This document shows, one piece after another, positions 41,704 through 50,554 of a stretch of DNA of 64,000 bases. Origin of the DNA: Catenulispora sp. EB89 (lineage in GTDB: Bacteria > Actinomycetota > Actinomycetes > Streptomycetales > Catenulisporaceae); assembly GCF_041261445.1 (NCBI RefSeq), contig NZ_JBGCCU010000021.1, forward strand, positions 124,001 to 188,000, in the 5' to 3' direction. The notes beneath the pieces were generated by a model. The model was given only the letters and a program-made list of their open reading frames with translations. It was not told where the DNA came from and searched no databases. Position numbers and translations under genes: made by a program. The stretch's first letter is position 1; each line of letters begins with the position of its first letter.

Positions 41704-43719
41704 ATGTCCGCAGCCGACCAGCCCGCCGCGTTCGGGGAACTCCTCTGGACGCCGACCGAGGCGCAGCGTCTGGGCTCGCCCCTCCAGCGGTACCTGGACT
41801 GGCTCCCCAAGCAGGGCGTCGGCCCCTTCCCGGCCTACGCCGACGCCTGGCAGTGGTCCGTCGATCATCCGGCGGAGTTCTGGGAGAGCCTGTGGCGCTA
41901 CTTCGACGTCCACGCCGCGACCCCCTACACGGCCGTCCTCCCCGACGCCGCGATGCCCGGCGCGCGCTGGTTCCCCGGCGCCACCCTGAACTTCGCCGAG
42001 CACGTCTTCCGCGCCGCCTCCGACGACCGCCCGGCCCTGCTGTTCGTCGAGGAGGGCGCCGAGCCGGCCGAGATCTCCTGGGCCGAGCTGCGCCGCCAGG
42101 TGGCCGGACTGGCCGCCACGCTGCGCGCCTGGGGCGTCGGCGTCGGCGACACCGTCGCGGCCTTCCTGCCCAACACCCCGCACGCGATCGTCGCGCAGCT
42201 TGCCGTCGCCTCGCTCGGCGCGGTGTGGTCCGCCTGCGGCCCCGACTTCGGCACCCAGGGCGTCCTGGACCGCTTCGCGCAGATCGAGCCGAAGGTCTTC
42301 ATCGGCGTCGACGGCTACCGCTACGGCGGCAAGCGCATCGACCGCCGCGCCGAGTGCATGGAAAGCCGCGACGCGCTGCCGACGGTCGAGCACACCGTCT
42401 GGGTGGACTACCAGTTCCCGGACGGCCCGGCGTGCGCGGAGAGCATCCGCTGGGCCGAGGCCGTCGCCGGGCCGGAAGGCGAAGCGAGCGCGCAGCCGGA
42501 GCCGGAGCTGGACTTCGCAGCCGTCCCCTTCGACCACCCGCTCTGGATCCTCTACTCCTCCGGCACCACCGGCCTGCCGAAGGGCATCGTCCACGGCCAC
42601 GGCGGCATCCTGCTGGAGCACTACAAGGCCATCGCCTTCCACATGGGCGTCGAGGAGGGCGACCGGTTCTTCTGGTACTCCTCCACGAGCTGGATGATGT
42701 GGAACATCGTCCTGGGCTCGCTCCTGCTCGGCGCGACCGCCGTCCTCTACGACGGCAGCCCGGCCTACCCGGACGTCAGCGGACTGTGGCAGCTCGCTGA
42801 GAAGACCGGCGCGACCCTGCTGGGCACCAGCGCCGGCTACCTGATGGCCTCGCAGAAGGCGGAACTGCACCCGGGCCGCGACCTGGACCTCTCGGCCCTG
42901 CGCGCGATCGGCTCCACCGGCTCCCCGCTGCCCCCGACCGGCTTCCGCTGGGTCTACGACGCCGTGGGCTCGGACATCTGGCTGAACTCGCTGTCCGGCG
43001 GCACCGACGTCTGCACCGCCTTCGTCGCCGGCAACCCGCTCCTGCCGGTCTACTCCGGCGAGATCCAGTGCCGGGCGCTCGGCTGCCGCGTGGAGTCCTG
43101 GGACCCCGAGGGGCACCCGCACGTCGGCGAGGTCGGCGAACTGGTCCTGACCGCGCCGACGCCGTCGATGCCGGTGAAGTTCTGGAACGACCCGGACGGC
43201 CACAAGTACCACGACGCCTACTTCGACGTGTTCCCCGGCGTCTGGCGGCACGGCGACTGGTGCACGATCACCGAGCGCGGCGGCGTCATCATCCATGGCC
43301 GCTCGGACTCGACGCTGAACAAGCAGGGCGTCCGCATGGGTTCCGCGGACATCTACGAGGTCGTGGAGAAGCTGCCGGAGATCCGCGAAGCGCTGGTGAT
43401 CGGCGTCGATCTCCCCGACGGCGGCTACTGGATGCCGCTGTTCGTCCACCTGGCCGCCGACGCGGTCCTGGACGACGCGCTCAAGGCCCGCGTGGCCGCC
43501 GCGATCCGCGCCGAACTCACGCCCCGCCACGTCCCCGACGAACTCGTCGAGATCCCCGGCGTCCCGCACACCCGCACCGGCAAGCGGCTGGAGATCCCGG
43601 TGAAGCGGCTGCTGACCGGAGCCGACCCGGCGAAGGCGGTGAACCTCGGGACGGTCGACGACCCGGCGCTGATCGCGTGGTTCGTTGAGTACGCGAAGCA
43701 GCGTGACGCAGGGGACTGA
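41704..43719 (+). CDS. Acetoacetate-CoA ligase
   Basis: A 671-aa ANL ligase with the long N-terminal domain of acetoacetyl-CoA synthetase (YLDWLPKQGVGPFPAYADAW). AMP-binding motif ILYSSGTTGLPKGIVHGHGG is near 280; TGKRLEIPVKRLL carries the C-terminal catalytic lysine. It would convert acetoacetate, CoA and ATP to acetoacetyl-CoA, the end product of leucine breakdown, matching the carboxylase/dehydrogenase pair at 12-15 kb. It is monocistronic as far as I can see. Confidence 0.92.
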   Translation: MSAADQPAAFGELLWTPTEAQRLGSPLQRYLDWLPKQGVGPFPAYADAWQWSVDHPAEFWESLWRYFDVHAATPYTAVLPDAAMPGARWFPGATLNFAEHVFRAASDDRPALLFVEEGAEPAEISWAELRRQVAGLAATLRAWGVGVGDTVAAFLPNTPHAIVAQLAVASLGAVWSACGPDFGTQGVLDRFAQIEPKVFIGVDGYRYGGKRIDRRAECMESRDALPTVEHTVWVDYQFPDGPACAESIRWAEAVAGPEGEASAQPEPELDFAAVPFDHPLWILYSSGTTGLPKGIVHGHGGILLEHYKAIAFHMGVEEGDRFFWYSSTSWMMWNIVLGSLLLGATAVLYDGSPAYPDVSGLWQLAEKTGATLLGTSAGYLMASQKAELHPGRDLDLSALRAIGSTGSPLPPTGFRWVYDAVGSDIWLNSLSGGTDVCTAFVAGNPLLPVYSGEIQCRALGCRVESWDPEGHPHVGEVGELVLTAPTPSMPVKFWNDPDGHKYHDAYFDVFPGVWRHGDWCTITERGGVIIHGRSDSTLNKQGVRMGSADIYEVVEKLPEIREALVIGVDLPDGGYWMPLFVHLAADAVLDDALKARVAAAIRAELTPRHVPDELVEIPGVPHTRTGKRLEIPVKRLLTGADPAKAVNLGTVDDPALIAWFVEYAKQRDAGD

Positions 43720-43791
43720 GTACCCGCGTCGGCGGGCACTTGAGTACCGGCGCGGATACGGCCGGCAGCCCCGCGGCGGGACGCTCGTCCC

Positions 43792-44121
43792 ATGCCGAAC
43801 ACAGGGGACGAGCGGGAGCCCGAGAGCACGCCGCAGCATGACCCGGCCGCCTGGCGAGCCCTGGCCGTCGCGGCGGCACTCGGGATCCCCGCGACCGCGC
43901 TGACGGTCCTGAGCGTGCTCGTCGGCGGCCGCGGCCTCACGACGAACGGCCTTTACGCGGGCTGGCTTTTCGGCGCCGTGGGGTTCGGCGGTGCGCTGGC
44001 CGTGGTCCTGGCGCTGCACCGCAGATGCCGGCGCGCGTGGCGCTGGTTCTGGGCGTGGACATCAGTGCCGCTGCCGGTGCTGACCGTCGTGGTGGCCGTC
44101 GAGGTCAGCCGGCACGCATGA
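43792..44121 (+). CDS. Small membrane protein, unknown function
   Basis: A 109-aa protein with a charged N-terminus (MPNTGDEREPESTPQHDPA) and three predicted membrane segments (ALAVAAALGIPATALTVLSV, LYAGWLFGAVGFGGALAVVL, FWAWTSVPLPVLTVVVAVEV) separated by a basic loop RRCRRAWR. I recognise no family. Codon use fits its neighbours. The ribosome-binding site is weak (GGGACGCTCGTCCC). Confidence 0.6.
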   Translation: MPNTGDEREPESTPQHDPAAWRALAVAAALGIPATALTVLSVLVGGRGLTTNGLYAGWLFGAVGFGGALAVVLALHRRCRRAWRWFWAWTSVPLPVLTVVVAVEVSRHA

Positions 44122-44162
44122 GCCCGGTCTCACGCATGAGCCCGGTCTACAGCGCGATGCTC

Positions 44163-44372
44163 TCAGAGCCCGCCGCGGCCCGCCGGCAGCCCGTACCGGT
44201 CCGAGGTCACCGAGAGCTCGGCGAACCGCGGCGCGGGCGCCGGCGACCACGGATCCCCGGGCACCGTGCGGAAGTTGGCCCGGAACTCGCCGACCAGCGC
44301 GTCGAAGACCGGTGTACCGCTCATGGATGCTGCGGCCGCCCTGCCGGCGCCGCCCCTGCTGTTCTCATACAT
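44163..44372 (-). CDS. Small hypothetical protein
   Basis: A possible 53-69-aa protein: ATG 44324 (MSGTPVFDALVGEFRANFR) or upstream ATG 44372 (MYENSRGGAG). The sequence has a plausible amphipathic helix then a Pro-rich stretch (DPWSPAPAPRFAELSVTSD) and ends YGLPAGRGGL. I do not recognise it. It lies between the HAD gene and the small membrane protein. Neither start has a good ribosome-binding site, so it may not be expressed. Confidence 0.4.
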   Translation of the reverse strand: MYENSRGGAGRAAAASMSGTPVFDALVGEFRANFRTVPGDPWSPAPAPRFAELSVTSDRYGLPAGRGGL

Positions 44373-44443
44373 TGTCAAACCACTGTCTTCCGGCCGACGT
44401 GCGGCGGGAACGAAGGTGTTCACCGTCGGGACCCTGCTCTTGC

Positions 44444-45223
44444 TCAGACCTCGTCGACCAGGTCGGCGATCGACTTCACGATCCGGGAGGGCCGGAAGGG
44501 GAAGCGCTCGATCTCGTCGGCCTGGGTCACGCCGGACAGCACCAGGAAGGTCTCCAGACCCGCCTCGATGCCGCACAGCACGTCGGTGTCCATCCGGTCA
44601 CCGATCATCGCGGTCACTTCCGAGTGCGCCTTGATCTGGTTCAGACCCTCGCGCATCATCAGCGGGTTGGGCTTACCCACGAAGTAGGGCTCCACACCGG
44701 TCGCCTTTGTGATGAGCGCCGCAACCGCGCCGCAGGCCGGCTGCGGGCCGTCCGGCGTCGGGCCGGTCGCGTCGGGGTTGGTGGCGATGAAGCGCGCGCC
44801 GTTGGTCACCAGGCGGATGGCCCGGGTGATGGCGTCGATGCTGTAGGCCCGGGTCTCGCCCAGGACCACGTAGTCCGGCTCGGCCTCGGACAGGGTGTAT
44901 CCGACGTCGTACAGCGCCGTGGTCAGCCCGGCTTCCCCTATGACGTAGGCGGTCCCGTTGGGCCGCTGGTTGTCCAGGAACTGCGCGGTGGCCAGCGCCG
45001 AGGTCCAGATGTGCTCCTGCGGCAGCGGGATGCCCAGGTTCGTCAGGCGCGCCGACAGGTCGTGCGGGGTGTAGATGGAGTTGTTGGTCAGCACCAGGAA
45101 CGGCCGGTCCTTGGCCCGCAGCCGGCGGATGAACTCGTCCGCGCCGGGGATCATGTGTCCCTCGCGGATCAGGACGCCGTCCATGTCGGTCATCCAGCAC
45201 TCGACTGGCTTGCGGTCATGCAC
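44444..45223 (-). CDS. HAD-IIA (NagD-like) phosphatase
   Basis: A 259-aa HAD hydrolase with motif I DMDGVL (D13 and D15), motif II LTNNS, the substrate-cap segment, motif III GKPNPLM and motif [17 protein letters not shown] lies 13 nt upstream of the ATG 45223. Such enzymes dephosphorylate nucleotides or small sugar phosphates; the substrate is undetermined. Confidence 0.9.
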   Translation of the reverse strand: MHDRKPVECWMTDMDGVLIREGHMIPGADEFIRRLRAKDRPFLVLTNNSIYTPHDLSARLTNLGIPLPQEHIWTSALATAQFLDNQRPNGTAYVIGEAGLTTALYDVGYTLSEAEPDYVVLGETRAYSIDAITRAIRLVTNGARFIATNPDATGPTPDGPQPACGAVAALITKATGVEPYFVGKPNPLMMREGLNQIKAHSEVTAMIGDRMDTDVLCGIEAGLETFLVLSGVTQADEIERFPFRPSRIVKSIADLVDEV

Positions 45224-45611
45224 TTCGATCTGCTCCTGGAATGGAAGGGAACATTGCGATGGTGGTGACCATCATTCCAGAAGTGAAAAGGTTTAGCGCC
45301 GGTGCGCGTGTCGCCTCGCGGCGGAAAGCTCGCCGCAGCTCCAGCCGAACGGTATTCCGCGACGGCGTAAATTGAGGCCCGGGGACATCTTCTACGCACC
45401 GGCGAGCACGAGGGTAGCACGGACGATCAGCATATTGTCCAAAGCGCCAGGTCACAGGGTTGCTGAACAGGTCCGGCGAAACGCCCGCGGACGGCGATCG
45501 CCGCGAACGTGATCAACCGAACAGCGCAGGACCGTTCGCGCCCCGGGTTGATCTTGCAGAACCTACTGAAGTGTCCCGCGCATCGCGGGCCGTATCAGGA
45601 GGAGCACGACT
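45224..45611. promoter_or_regulatory. Divergent intergenic region
   Basis: About 390 bp between the HAD gene (-) and the small secreted protein (+). CTGGAATG (from 45237) and CATTCCAG (to 45282) are inverted around GATGGTGGTGACCATC, itself a short palindrome; this could be an operator for the HAD gene. No other gene is seen. Confidence 0.4.
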
Positions 45612-45839
45612 ATGAAGAGCCGTCTCGTGAAACTCACCGCGACCGCGGGTGCCACCGCACTGCTCGCCGGCTTCGGCGCGGTAGCGGCCACATCCGCCTC
45701 CGCGGCGACCTCGCCTGCCGCCGTCGTGACGCACTCGGCCACCGTGCCGATGAGTGCCCCGATCTCGGTCCACCAGCCGCACTGGTGGCCCTGGTGCCAG
45801 ATCGACCTGCTCGGCCCGGTCCTGTGCATCAACCTCTAA
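45612..45839 (+). CDS. Small secreted peptide with two cysteines
   Basis: A 75-aa protein with a clear signal peptide (MKSRLVKLTATAGATALLAG, cleavage probably after ATSASA at ~31). The mature ~44-residue peptide is short and ends HQPHWWPWCQIDLLGPVLCINL, with Cys62 and Cys72 able to form one disulfide and an aromatic HWWPW cluster. AGGAGGAGC lies 6 nt upstream of ATG 45612 and a perfect 14-bp terminator stem follows, so it is a complete transcription unit. No family is recognised. Confidence 0.75.
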   Translation: MKSRLVKLTATAGATALLAGFGAVAATSASAATSPAAVVTHSATVPMSAPISVHQPHWWPWCQIDLLGPVLCINL

Positions 45840-45891
45840 AAACCGACCGAATCCGTTGAGGGGTCACGGGGTTTCCACCGCAACGGACGAC

Positions 45892-45924
45892 CGGGGCCGG
45901 ACGACATCGCGTCGTCCGGCCCCG
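45892..45924. terminator. Bidirectional hairpin terminator
   Basis: CGGGGCCGGACGAC and GTCGTCCGGCCCCG form a perfect 14-bp stem with a 5-nt loop, between the secreted-peptide gene and the convergent MgtC gene. Confidence 0.88.
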
Positions 45925-45962
45925 CCGTGCTTGTCAGAACTCTGCTTTGCCTGTCGGCCCGT

Positions 45963-46697
45963 TCACTGCTTCCCGGCCGGGGCCGGCACGCCCGCGTCGG
46001 CCGGGGAGACGTCGGTCACCGCCCCGGACACGTCCGGCGCGACCGTCGCGGCGGTGGCCGCGGCCGCCTGCTGCGCGGCGATCACCGGGTTCACCAACAC
46101 CACCGCGTCGCTGTCCGCGGTGTCCGCGGTCGCCACCCGGGCCTCGACCAGCTCCGAGGGGATCCCGGTGCCGTGCCGGAAGAAGTGCGAGTGCACATGC
46201 TCGTCGTGGTGCACCAGGCCGTCCCAGCGGCGGGCGTCGAGCGTGCGGATCAGCGGGATGTGGCGCAGCTCCAGGGTGAGCAGCGTGGCCGCAGTCGCCG
46301 CGATCGACTCCTTCACCAGTCCCAGGCCGCACGCGGCGCCGATCGCGGAACAGGCGAAGATGCTCGCCGCGGTCGTGATGCCGTGCAGCACCTCGTGCTC
46401 CTCGACGGTCTGCCGGAAGCACAGCCCGCCGCCGATGAAGCCGATGCCGGTGACCGCGCCGGCCAGGATCGTGCTGGCGCCGTTGCCGGCCAGCACGCCT
46501 ATCAGCGCGGTGGCCGCGCCCAGCAGCGAGAAGGTCCGGTCGCCGGCCATCGCGCCGCGGATCTGCCGCTCGAAGCCCAGCGCGAAGGTGAGAACCCAGG
46601 CCATGGCGATGCGGCCGACCGCGTCCCAGTGGGTCGGGACGTGGATGTTGTCGGCCGAAGGTACGGCCGCCAGTAGGACGGCCCCCACTGCGTGCAT
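45963..46697 (-). CDS. MgtC/SapB-family membrane protein
   Basis: A 244-aa protein from ATG 46697 (GGGGAGGAC upstream). The MgtC core follows: RIAMAWVLTFALGFERQIRG, RTFSLLGAATALIGVLAG, STILAGAVTGIGFIGGGLCF and TTAASIFACSAIGAACGLGL as membrane helices. The C-terminal ~110 residues are soluble with a His-rich patch (HHDEHVHSHFFRHG). MgtC proteins are linked to magnesium limitation and ATP-synthase control. Nothing nearby suggests a specific role. Confidence 0.87.
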   Translation of the reverse strand: MHAVGAVLLAAVPSADNIHVPTHWDAVGRIAMAWVLTFALGFERQIRGAMAGDRTFSLLGAATALIGVLAGNGASTILAGAVTGIGFIGGGLCFRQTVEEHEVLHGITTAASIFACSAIGAACGLGLVKESIAATAATLLTLELRHIPLIRTLDARRWDGLVHHDEHVHSHFFRHGTGIPSELVEARVATADTADSDAVVLVNPVIAAQQAAAATAATVAPDVSGAVTDVSPADAGVPAPAGKQ

Positions 46698-46871
46698 TTC
46701 TGTCGTCCTCCCCTGATTTCCTCTGCCGATCCAACGGAACGATAGAGGTACGCGGCCCGGGGCCGGTACCCGATGTCTGAACACTTGCCGGCCGTGATCG
46801 AACAGTTATGCAACGCGATGCCGCACGATACCGCTGCTGGAAGATCACAGGCAGGGGGTACCGTAGCGGCC

Positions 46872-47534
46872 ATGGTGTCAGCGCTGGGCAACCGGCTGGC
46901 CGCCGGCGTGTGGGGCTGGCTGGCCAAGGCCGGGAAGGTGCACGCGGGCTCGCCGGCCGCCCGCCGTTTCGCCGCGTTCGGCGAGGGGTCGACGATGGCG
47001 TTCCCGCCGGGCACGGTCTTCGGGGAGCGCTACATATCCGTCGGCGCGCACGTACTGATCGGTGCCAACGTCACCATCTCCGCCGGCTTCGTCCCCGGCC
47101 TGGACCTCGGCCCGGACACCCTGGTGCGGATCGGCAGCGGCGTGGTGCTGGGCCGCGGCAGCCACGTGGTCGGCCACCGCTCGATCGACATCGGCGACGA
47201 CGTGTACACCGGCCCCAACGTGTACATCACCGACCAGAACCACGGCTACGACGACCCCGACGTCCCGATCGGCAAGCAGTGGCCCAGCGAGGCGCCGGTG
47301 CGCATCGGCCCCGGCTGTTGGATCGGCACCAACGCGGTGATCCTGCCGGGCACGGTCCTGGGCCGCAACGTGGTCGTGGCGGCTGGCAGCGTGGTCCGCG
47401 GGGAGTTCCCCGATCACTGCGTGGTCGGCGGCGTCCCGGCCAGGATGCTGCGCCGGTACGAGGCCGAGACCGGCTGGGCGCGGGTGGACTCGCTCCAGGC
47501 CCAGACCAGGAACGCCAGCCCCGCCAACGGATAG
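46872..47534 (+). CDS. Hexapeptide-repeat (LbetaH) acyltransferase
   Basis: A 220-aa left-handed beta-helix transferase: repeats such as VGAHVLIGANVTISAG, VRIGSGVVLGRGSHVVG, IGDDVYTGPNVYI, then DQNHGYDDPDVPIG with the catalytic-type His, and IGTNAVILPGTVLGRNVVVAAGSVV. It likely O-acetylates a sugar or cell-surface glycan. ATG 46872 or GTG 46875 is used; the best purine tract is distant. Its 3' end overlaps the convergent GT87 gene by 121 bp; both may act on envelope glycans. Confidence 0.8.
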   Translation: MVSALGNRLAAGVWGWLAKAGKVHAGSPAARRFAAFGEGSTMAFPPGTVFGERYISVGAHVLIGANVTISAGFVPGLDLGPDTLVRIGSGVVLGRGSHVVGHRSIDIGDDVYTGPNVYITDQNHGYDDPDVPIGKQWPSEAPVRIGPGCWIGTNAVILPGTVLGRNVVVAAGSVVRGEFPDHCVVGGVPARMLRRYEAETGWARVDSLQAQTRNASPANG

Positions 47535-48646
47535 AGCGAGCTGAGCAGCATCTGCAGCGGGTTCAGGTCGGGGGAGGGCCCGACCACCTTGTGCGGGACG
47601 GCCCAGATCAGGAACGACAGGAACACCGCGCACCACGCCACCGCGAGCTTCGGCGCGCGGACGGCGAGCAGCATCGCCACCGGAACCGCCCACACCCAGT
47701 GGTGGGACCAGCTGATCGGCGAGATCAGCAGGCCGGTGACGGCACACGTCAGCGCGCCGAGGGCGTTGTCGCCCCGCTTCGAGTTCTGAGCGGCCACCCA
47801 CAATCCCGCCGCGAGCACGACGACCGCCGCGACCGCCCACAGCGCCTTGGGATCGTCGATGTGCGTGATCCGCGCGATCATCCCGGACAGCGACTGGTTG
47901 TCGGTGATGTAGGTCTTGCCGACCTTGTCGGTCTCGAAGACCTTGTGCAGCCAGAACTTCACGGACGCGTGGGGGAGCAACAGGAAACCGACCGCCATGG
48001 TCCCGACCGCGCTGAGCGCCGAGACCGCTGCCTCGCGCCGCCGGCCGGCCAGCAGGAACCACAGGATGAAGACGCCGGGCGTCAGCTTGATGCCGGTGGC
48101 CAGCCCGATGCCCAGGCCGCGCGGCCATCTGCTGCCCGGTGCCCGGGTGAGGTCGAAGAGGACCAGCGCGATCAACGCGAGGTTGATCTGGCCGTAGCGC
48201 AGCGTGGTCCACACCGGCTCGAACCACAGCCCGAGTCCGGCGAGCGCGGCGATCAGGGCCCAGCGCTGCGCGAACGTCGGCCGGTCCAGCCAGCCGCCGA
48301 CGAGCTTCGCCGCCAGGTGGACGACGAGCGCCAGCAACGCGATGTTGGCGGCGGTCACCAGGACCTTCAGGACGCCGACCGGGATCCAGCTGATCGCGGC
48401 GAAGAGCAGGGCGGCGAAGGGGGGATAGGTCGCGGGCAGCTGGTTGCCTCCCGCCGTCGCGACTTCGACCCCGTCGCCGTAGAGGTCGCGGCCGTGCAGG
48501 ACGGCCTGCCCCTCGAACCGGTACACGACCATGTCGATCATCGTCGGGTGCGCGAGCGTACGGATGACGAGGTAGCCGGCCAGGCTCAGGGCGGCGAAGA
48601 CGCCGAGCAGCACGGTGAGTCGTCGTCGATCCGGGAGGCGCACCAC
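47414..48646 (-). CDS. GT87-family (DUF2029) mannosyltransferase-like membrane protein
   Basis: A 410-aa polytopic GT-C protein with ~10 membrane segments. An acidic loop motif after the first segment (HPTMIDMVVYRFEGQAVLHGRDLYGD) carries the conserved Asp, followed by ATYPPFAALLFA. This is the polyprenyl-phosphomannose-dependent alpha-mannosyltransferase family (PimE-like). The start is GTG 48646 with AAGG upstream. It overlaps the LbetaH acyltransferase tail to tail. Confidence 0.85.
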   Translation of the reverse strand: MVRLPDRRRLTVLLGVFAALSLAGYLVIRTLAHPTMIDMVVYRFEGQAVLHGRDLYGDGVEVATAGGNQLPATYPPFAALLFAAISWIPVGVLKVLVTAANIALLALVVHLAAKLVGGWLDRPTFAQRWALIAALAGLGLWFEPVWTTLRYGQINLALIALVLFDLTRAPGSRWPRGLGIGLATGIKLTPGVFILWFLLAGRRREAAVSALSAVGTMAVGFLLLPHASVKFWLHKVFETDKVGKTYITDNQSLSGMIARITHIDDPKALWAVAAVVVLAAGLWVAAQNSKRGDNALGALTCAVTGLLISPISWSHHWVWAVPVAMLLAVRAPKLAVAWCAVFLSFLIWAVPHKVVGPSPDLNPLQMLLSSLYPLAGLAFLVWAWSESTRAQPVSASYRRSILAGTPPTTQ

Positions 48647-48694
48647 GCAGGAGACCTTACGGGATCAGCGCTGGTCTCCCCGATGACCCGGTCG

Positions 48695-50410
48695 CTACCG
48701 GATCTCCACGATCGGCAGCCGCAGCGCGCCCGGCGCCGCTTCCGGAACGGCGGGCTGTTTCGGCCGCACATACGGGATCCGCTTGTACGGTTCCCCCATC
48801 GCGGGCCGCGTGTCCTGCTCGCCCTTGTTCGGCCAGAACGCCGCGGCGCGCTCGGCCATCGCCGTGATGGTCAGGGACGGGTTCACGCCGAGGTTCGCCG
48901 AGACGGTCGAGCCGTCGGCGACATACAGACCCGGGTGCCCGAACACGCGGTGGTAGGGGTCCACCACGCCGTGGTCGCGGTCCCGGCCGATGACGCAGCC
49001 GCCGATGATGTGCGCGGTCATCGGGATGTTGAACAGGTCGCCGACGGTGCCGCCGGGGATGCCGTCGATGCGGGCCGCGGTGCGGGCGACCGCCTCGTTG
49101 CCGGCCGGGATCCACGTCGGGTTCGGCAGGCCGTGGCCCTGGCGGGTGGTGAGCTTGTTCTTGCCGAACAGGCCGCGCTTGCGGGACACGGTCAGCGAGT
49201 TGTCGAGGGCCTGCATGACCAGCAGGATGATCGACCGCTCCGCGAACTTGCGGCTGGGCAGCATGCGCGGGACCCAGGAAGGGTGCTTGACGCCGATGCC
49301 GAGCAGTTTGATCCAGCGCGGGGTGCGGCCCTCGCCGTCGGTCAGCCCGGTCTTCAGCAACCCCATGGCGCCGCTGCCCCGGCCGTAGCGCACCGGCTCG
49401 ATGTGGGTGTGCTCGTCGGGGTGGAAGGAGGAAGTGATGGCCACGCCTTCCGTGAAGTCGTACTGCCGCGGCTTCTTGGCCATCGCGCCGAGGAGGGATT
49501 CGGAGTTGGTGCGGGTCAGTTCGCCCAGGCGCGGGGACAGCGCCGGCAGCGATCCGTCACCGGCCAGCTTGTGCAGCAGGCGCTGGGTTCCCAGGGCGCC
49601 GGCGCTGAAGACGACGTGTTCGGCGGTGAGTGCGCGGCGGCCCTTGGCGAACCACTTGCCGGTCGAGGACGTCGTCACGCGGTATCCACCGCCGTCGGGG
49701 AGCGGGGTCACGCTCTCGACCGTGGTCAGCGGGTGGACCTCGGCGCCCAGCTTCTCGGCGAGGTAGAGGTAGTTCTTCACGAGGGTGTTCTTGGCGTTGT
49801 GGCGGCAGCCGGTCATGCACGCGCCGCACTGGAGACACGGGTTGCGGTCCGGGCCCGCGCCGCCGAAGAAGGGGTCGGAGACGGTGGTGTTCGGCGTGGC
49901 GTCCGGGTCGCCGAAGAACACGCCGACCGGCGTCAGGTGGAAGGTGTCCCCGACGCCCATCTCCTCGGCAACGGCCTTCATCTGCACGTCCGCCGGCGTC
50001 ATCGTCGGGTTCTGCACCACGCCGAGCATCCGCTTGGCCTGGTCGTAGAACGGCGCGAGCTCCCCGCGCCAGTCGGCCACGTCGCGCCAGTGCGGGTCGT
50101 CGTAGAAGGGGTCCAGCGGCTCGTAGAGCGTGTTCGCGTATACGAGCGATCCGCCGCCGACGCCAGCTCCGGCGAGCACGACGACATCCTTGAGCCGGTG
50201 GATGCGCTGGATGCCCTTGCAGCCGAGCTTCGGCGCCCACAGGAAGGAGCGCAGCCGCCAGGAGGTCTTGGGGAAGTCGCCGTCGGCGAACCGGCGGCCG
50301 GCCTCCAGCACCCCGACCCTGTAGCCCTTCTCGGTGAGCCGCAGGGCGGTCACCGAACCGCCGAAGCCCGAGCCGATGACCAGCACGTCGTAGTCCACCG
50401 CAGCTCCCAT
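48695..50410 (-). CDS. choD: GMC oxidoreductase, cholesterol-oxidase (ChoD)-like
   Basis: A 571-aa FAD enzyme. The N-terminal Rossmann motif is IGSGFGGSVTALRLTEKGYRV; LAGAGVGGGSLVYANTLYEP is at ~78-97. A Cys-rich segment (CLQCGACMTGCRHNAKNTL) and the C-terminal HIIGGCVIGRDRDHGVVDPY and NPSLTITAMAERAA match the mycobacterial ChoD type. No signal peptide is present, so it is cytoplasmic. True 3-beta-hydroxysterol oxidation is debated for ChoD. It starts 49 bp before the GT87 gene on the same strand and is separated from GuaB1 by the transpeptidase gene. Confidence 0.82.
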   Translation of the reverse strand: MGAAVDYDVLVIGSGFGGSVTALRLTEKGYRVGVLEAGRRFADGDFPKTSWRLRSFLWAPKLGCKGIQRIHRLKDVVVLAGAGVGGGSLVYANTLYEPLDPFYDDPHWRDVADWRGELAPFYDQAKRMLGVVQNPTMTPADVQMKAVAEEMGVGDTFHLTPVGVFFGDPDATPNTTVSDPFFGGAGPDRNPCLQCGACMTGCRHNAKNTLVKNYLYLAEKLGAEVHPLTTVESVTPLPDGGGYRVTTSSTGKWFAKGRRALTAEHVVFSAGALGTQRLLHKLAGDGSLPALSPRLGELTRTNSESLLGAMAKKPRQYDFTEGVAITSSFHPDEHTHIEPVRYGRGSGAMGLLKTGLTDGEGRTPRWIKLLGIGVKHPSWVPRMLPSRKFAERSIILLVMQALDNSLTVSRKRGLFGKNKLTTRQGHGLPNPTWIPAGNEAVARTAARIDGIPGGTVGDLFNIPMTAHIIGGCVIGRDRDHGVVDPYHRVFGHPGLYVADGSTVSANLGVNPSLTITAMAERAAAFWPNKGEQDTRPAMGEPYKRIPYVRPKQPAVPEAAPGALRLPIVEIR

Positions 50411-50554
50411 GGCGGGTAGAGTAGCCCCTATTTGACACCCGATCCAGTAGTAGCGGGCCGCTCGATGGCGGCTTCTCCGAGAGCTTCTATAACGAGTGGG
50501 TTTTCGCGGCGTTTCCGACGCAACGAGAGCCGGGTTTTGTGCGTCGATAAGGGC

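Noticed and set aside
46808-50419. 1203-codon plus-strand open frame
   Set aside because: It is a Gly/Arg/Asp-rich shadow spanning three real genes on both strands and has no domain.
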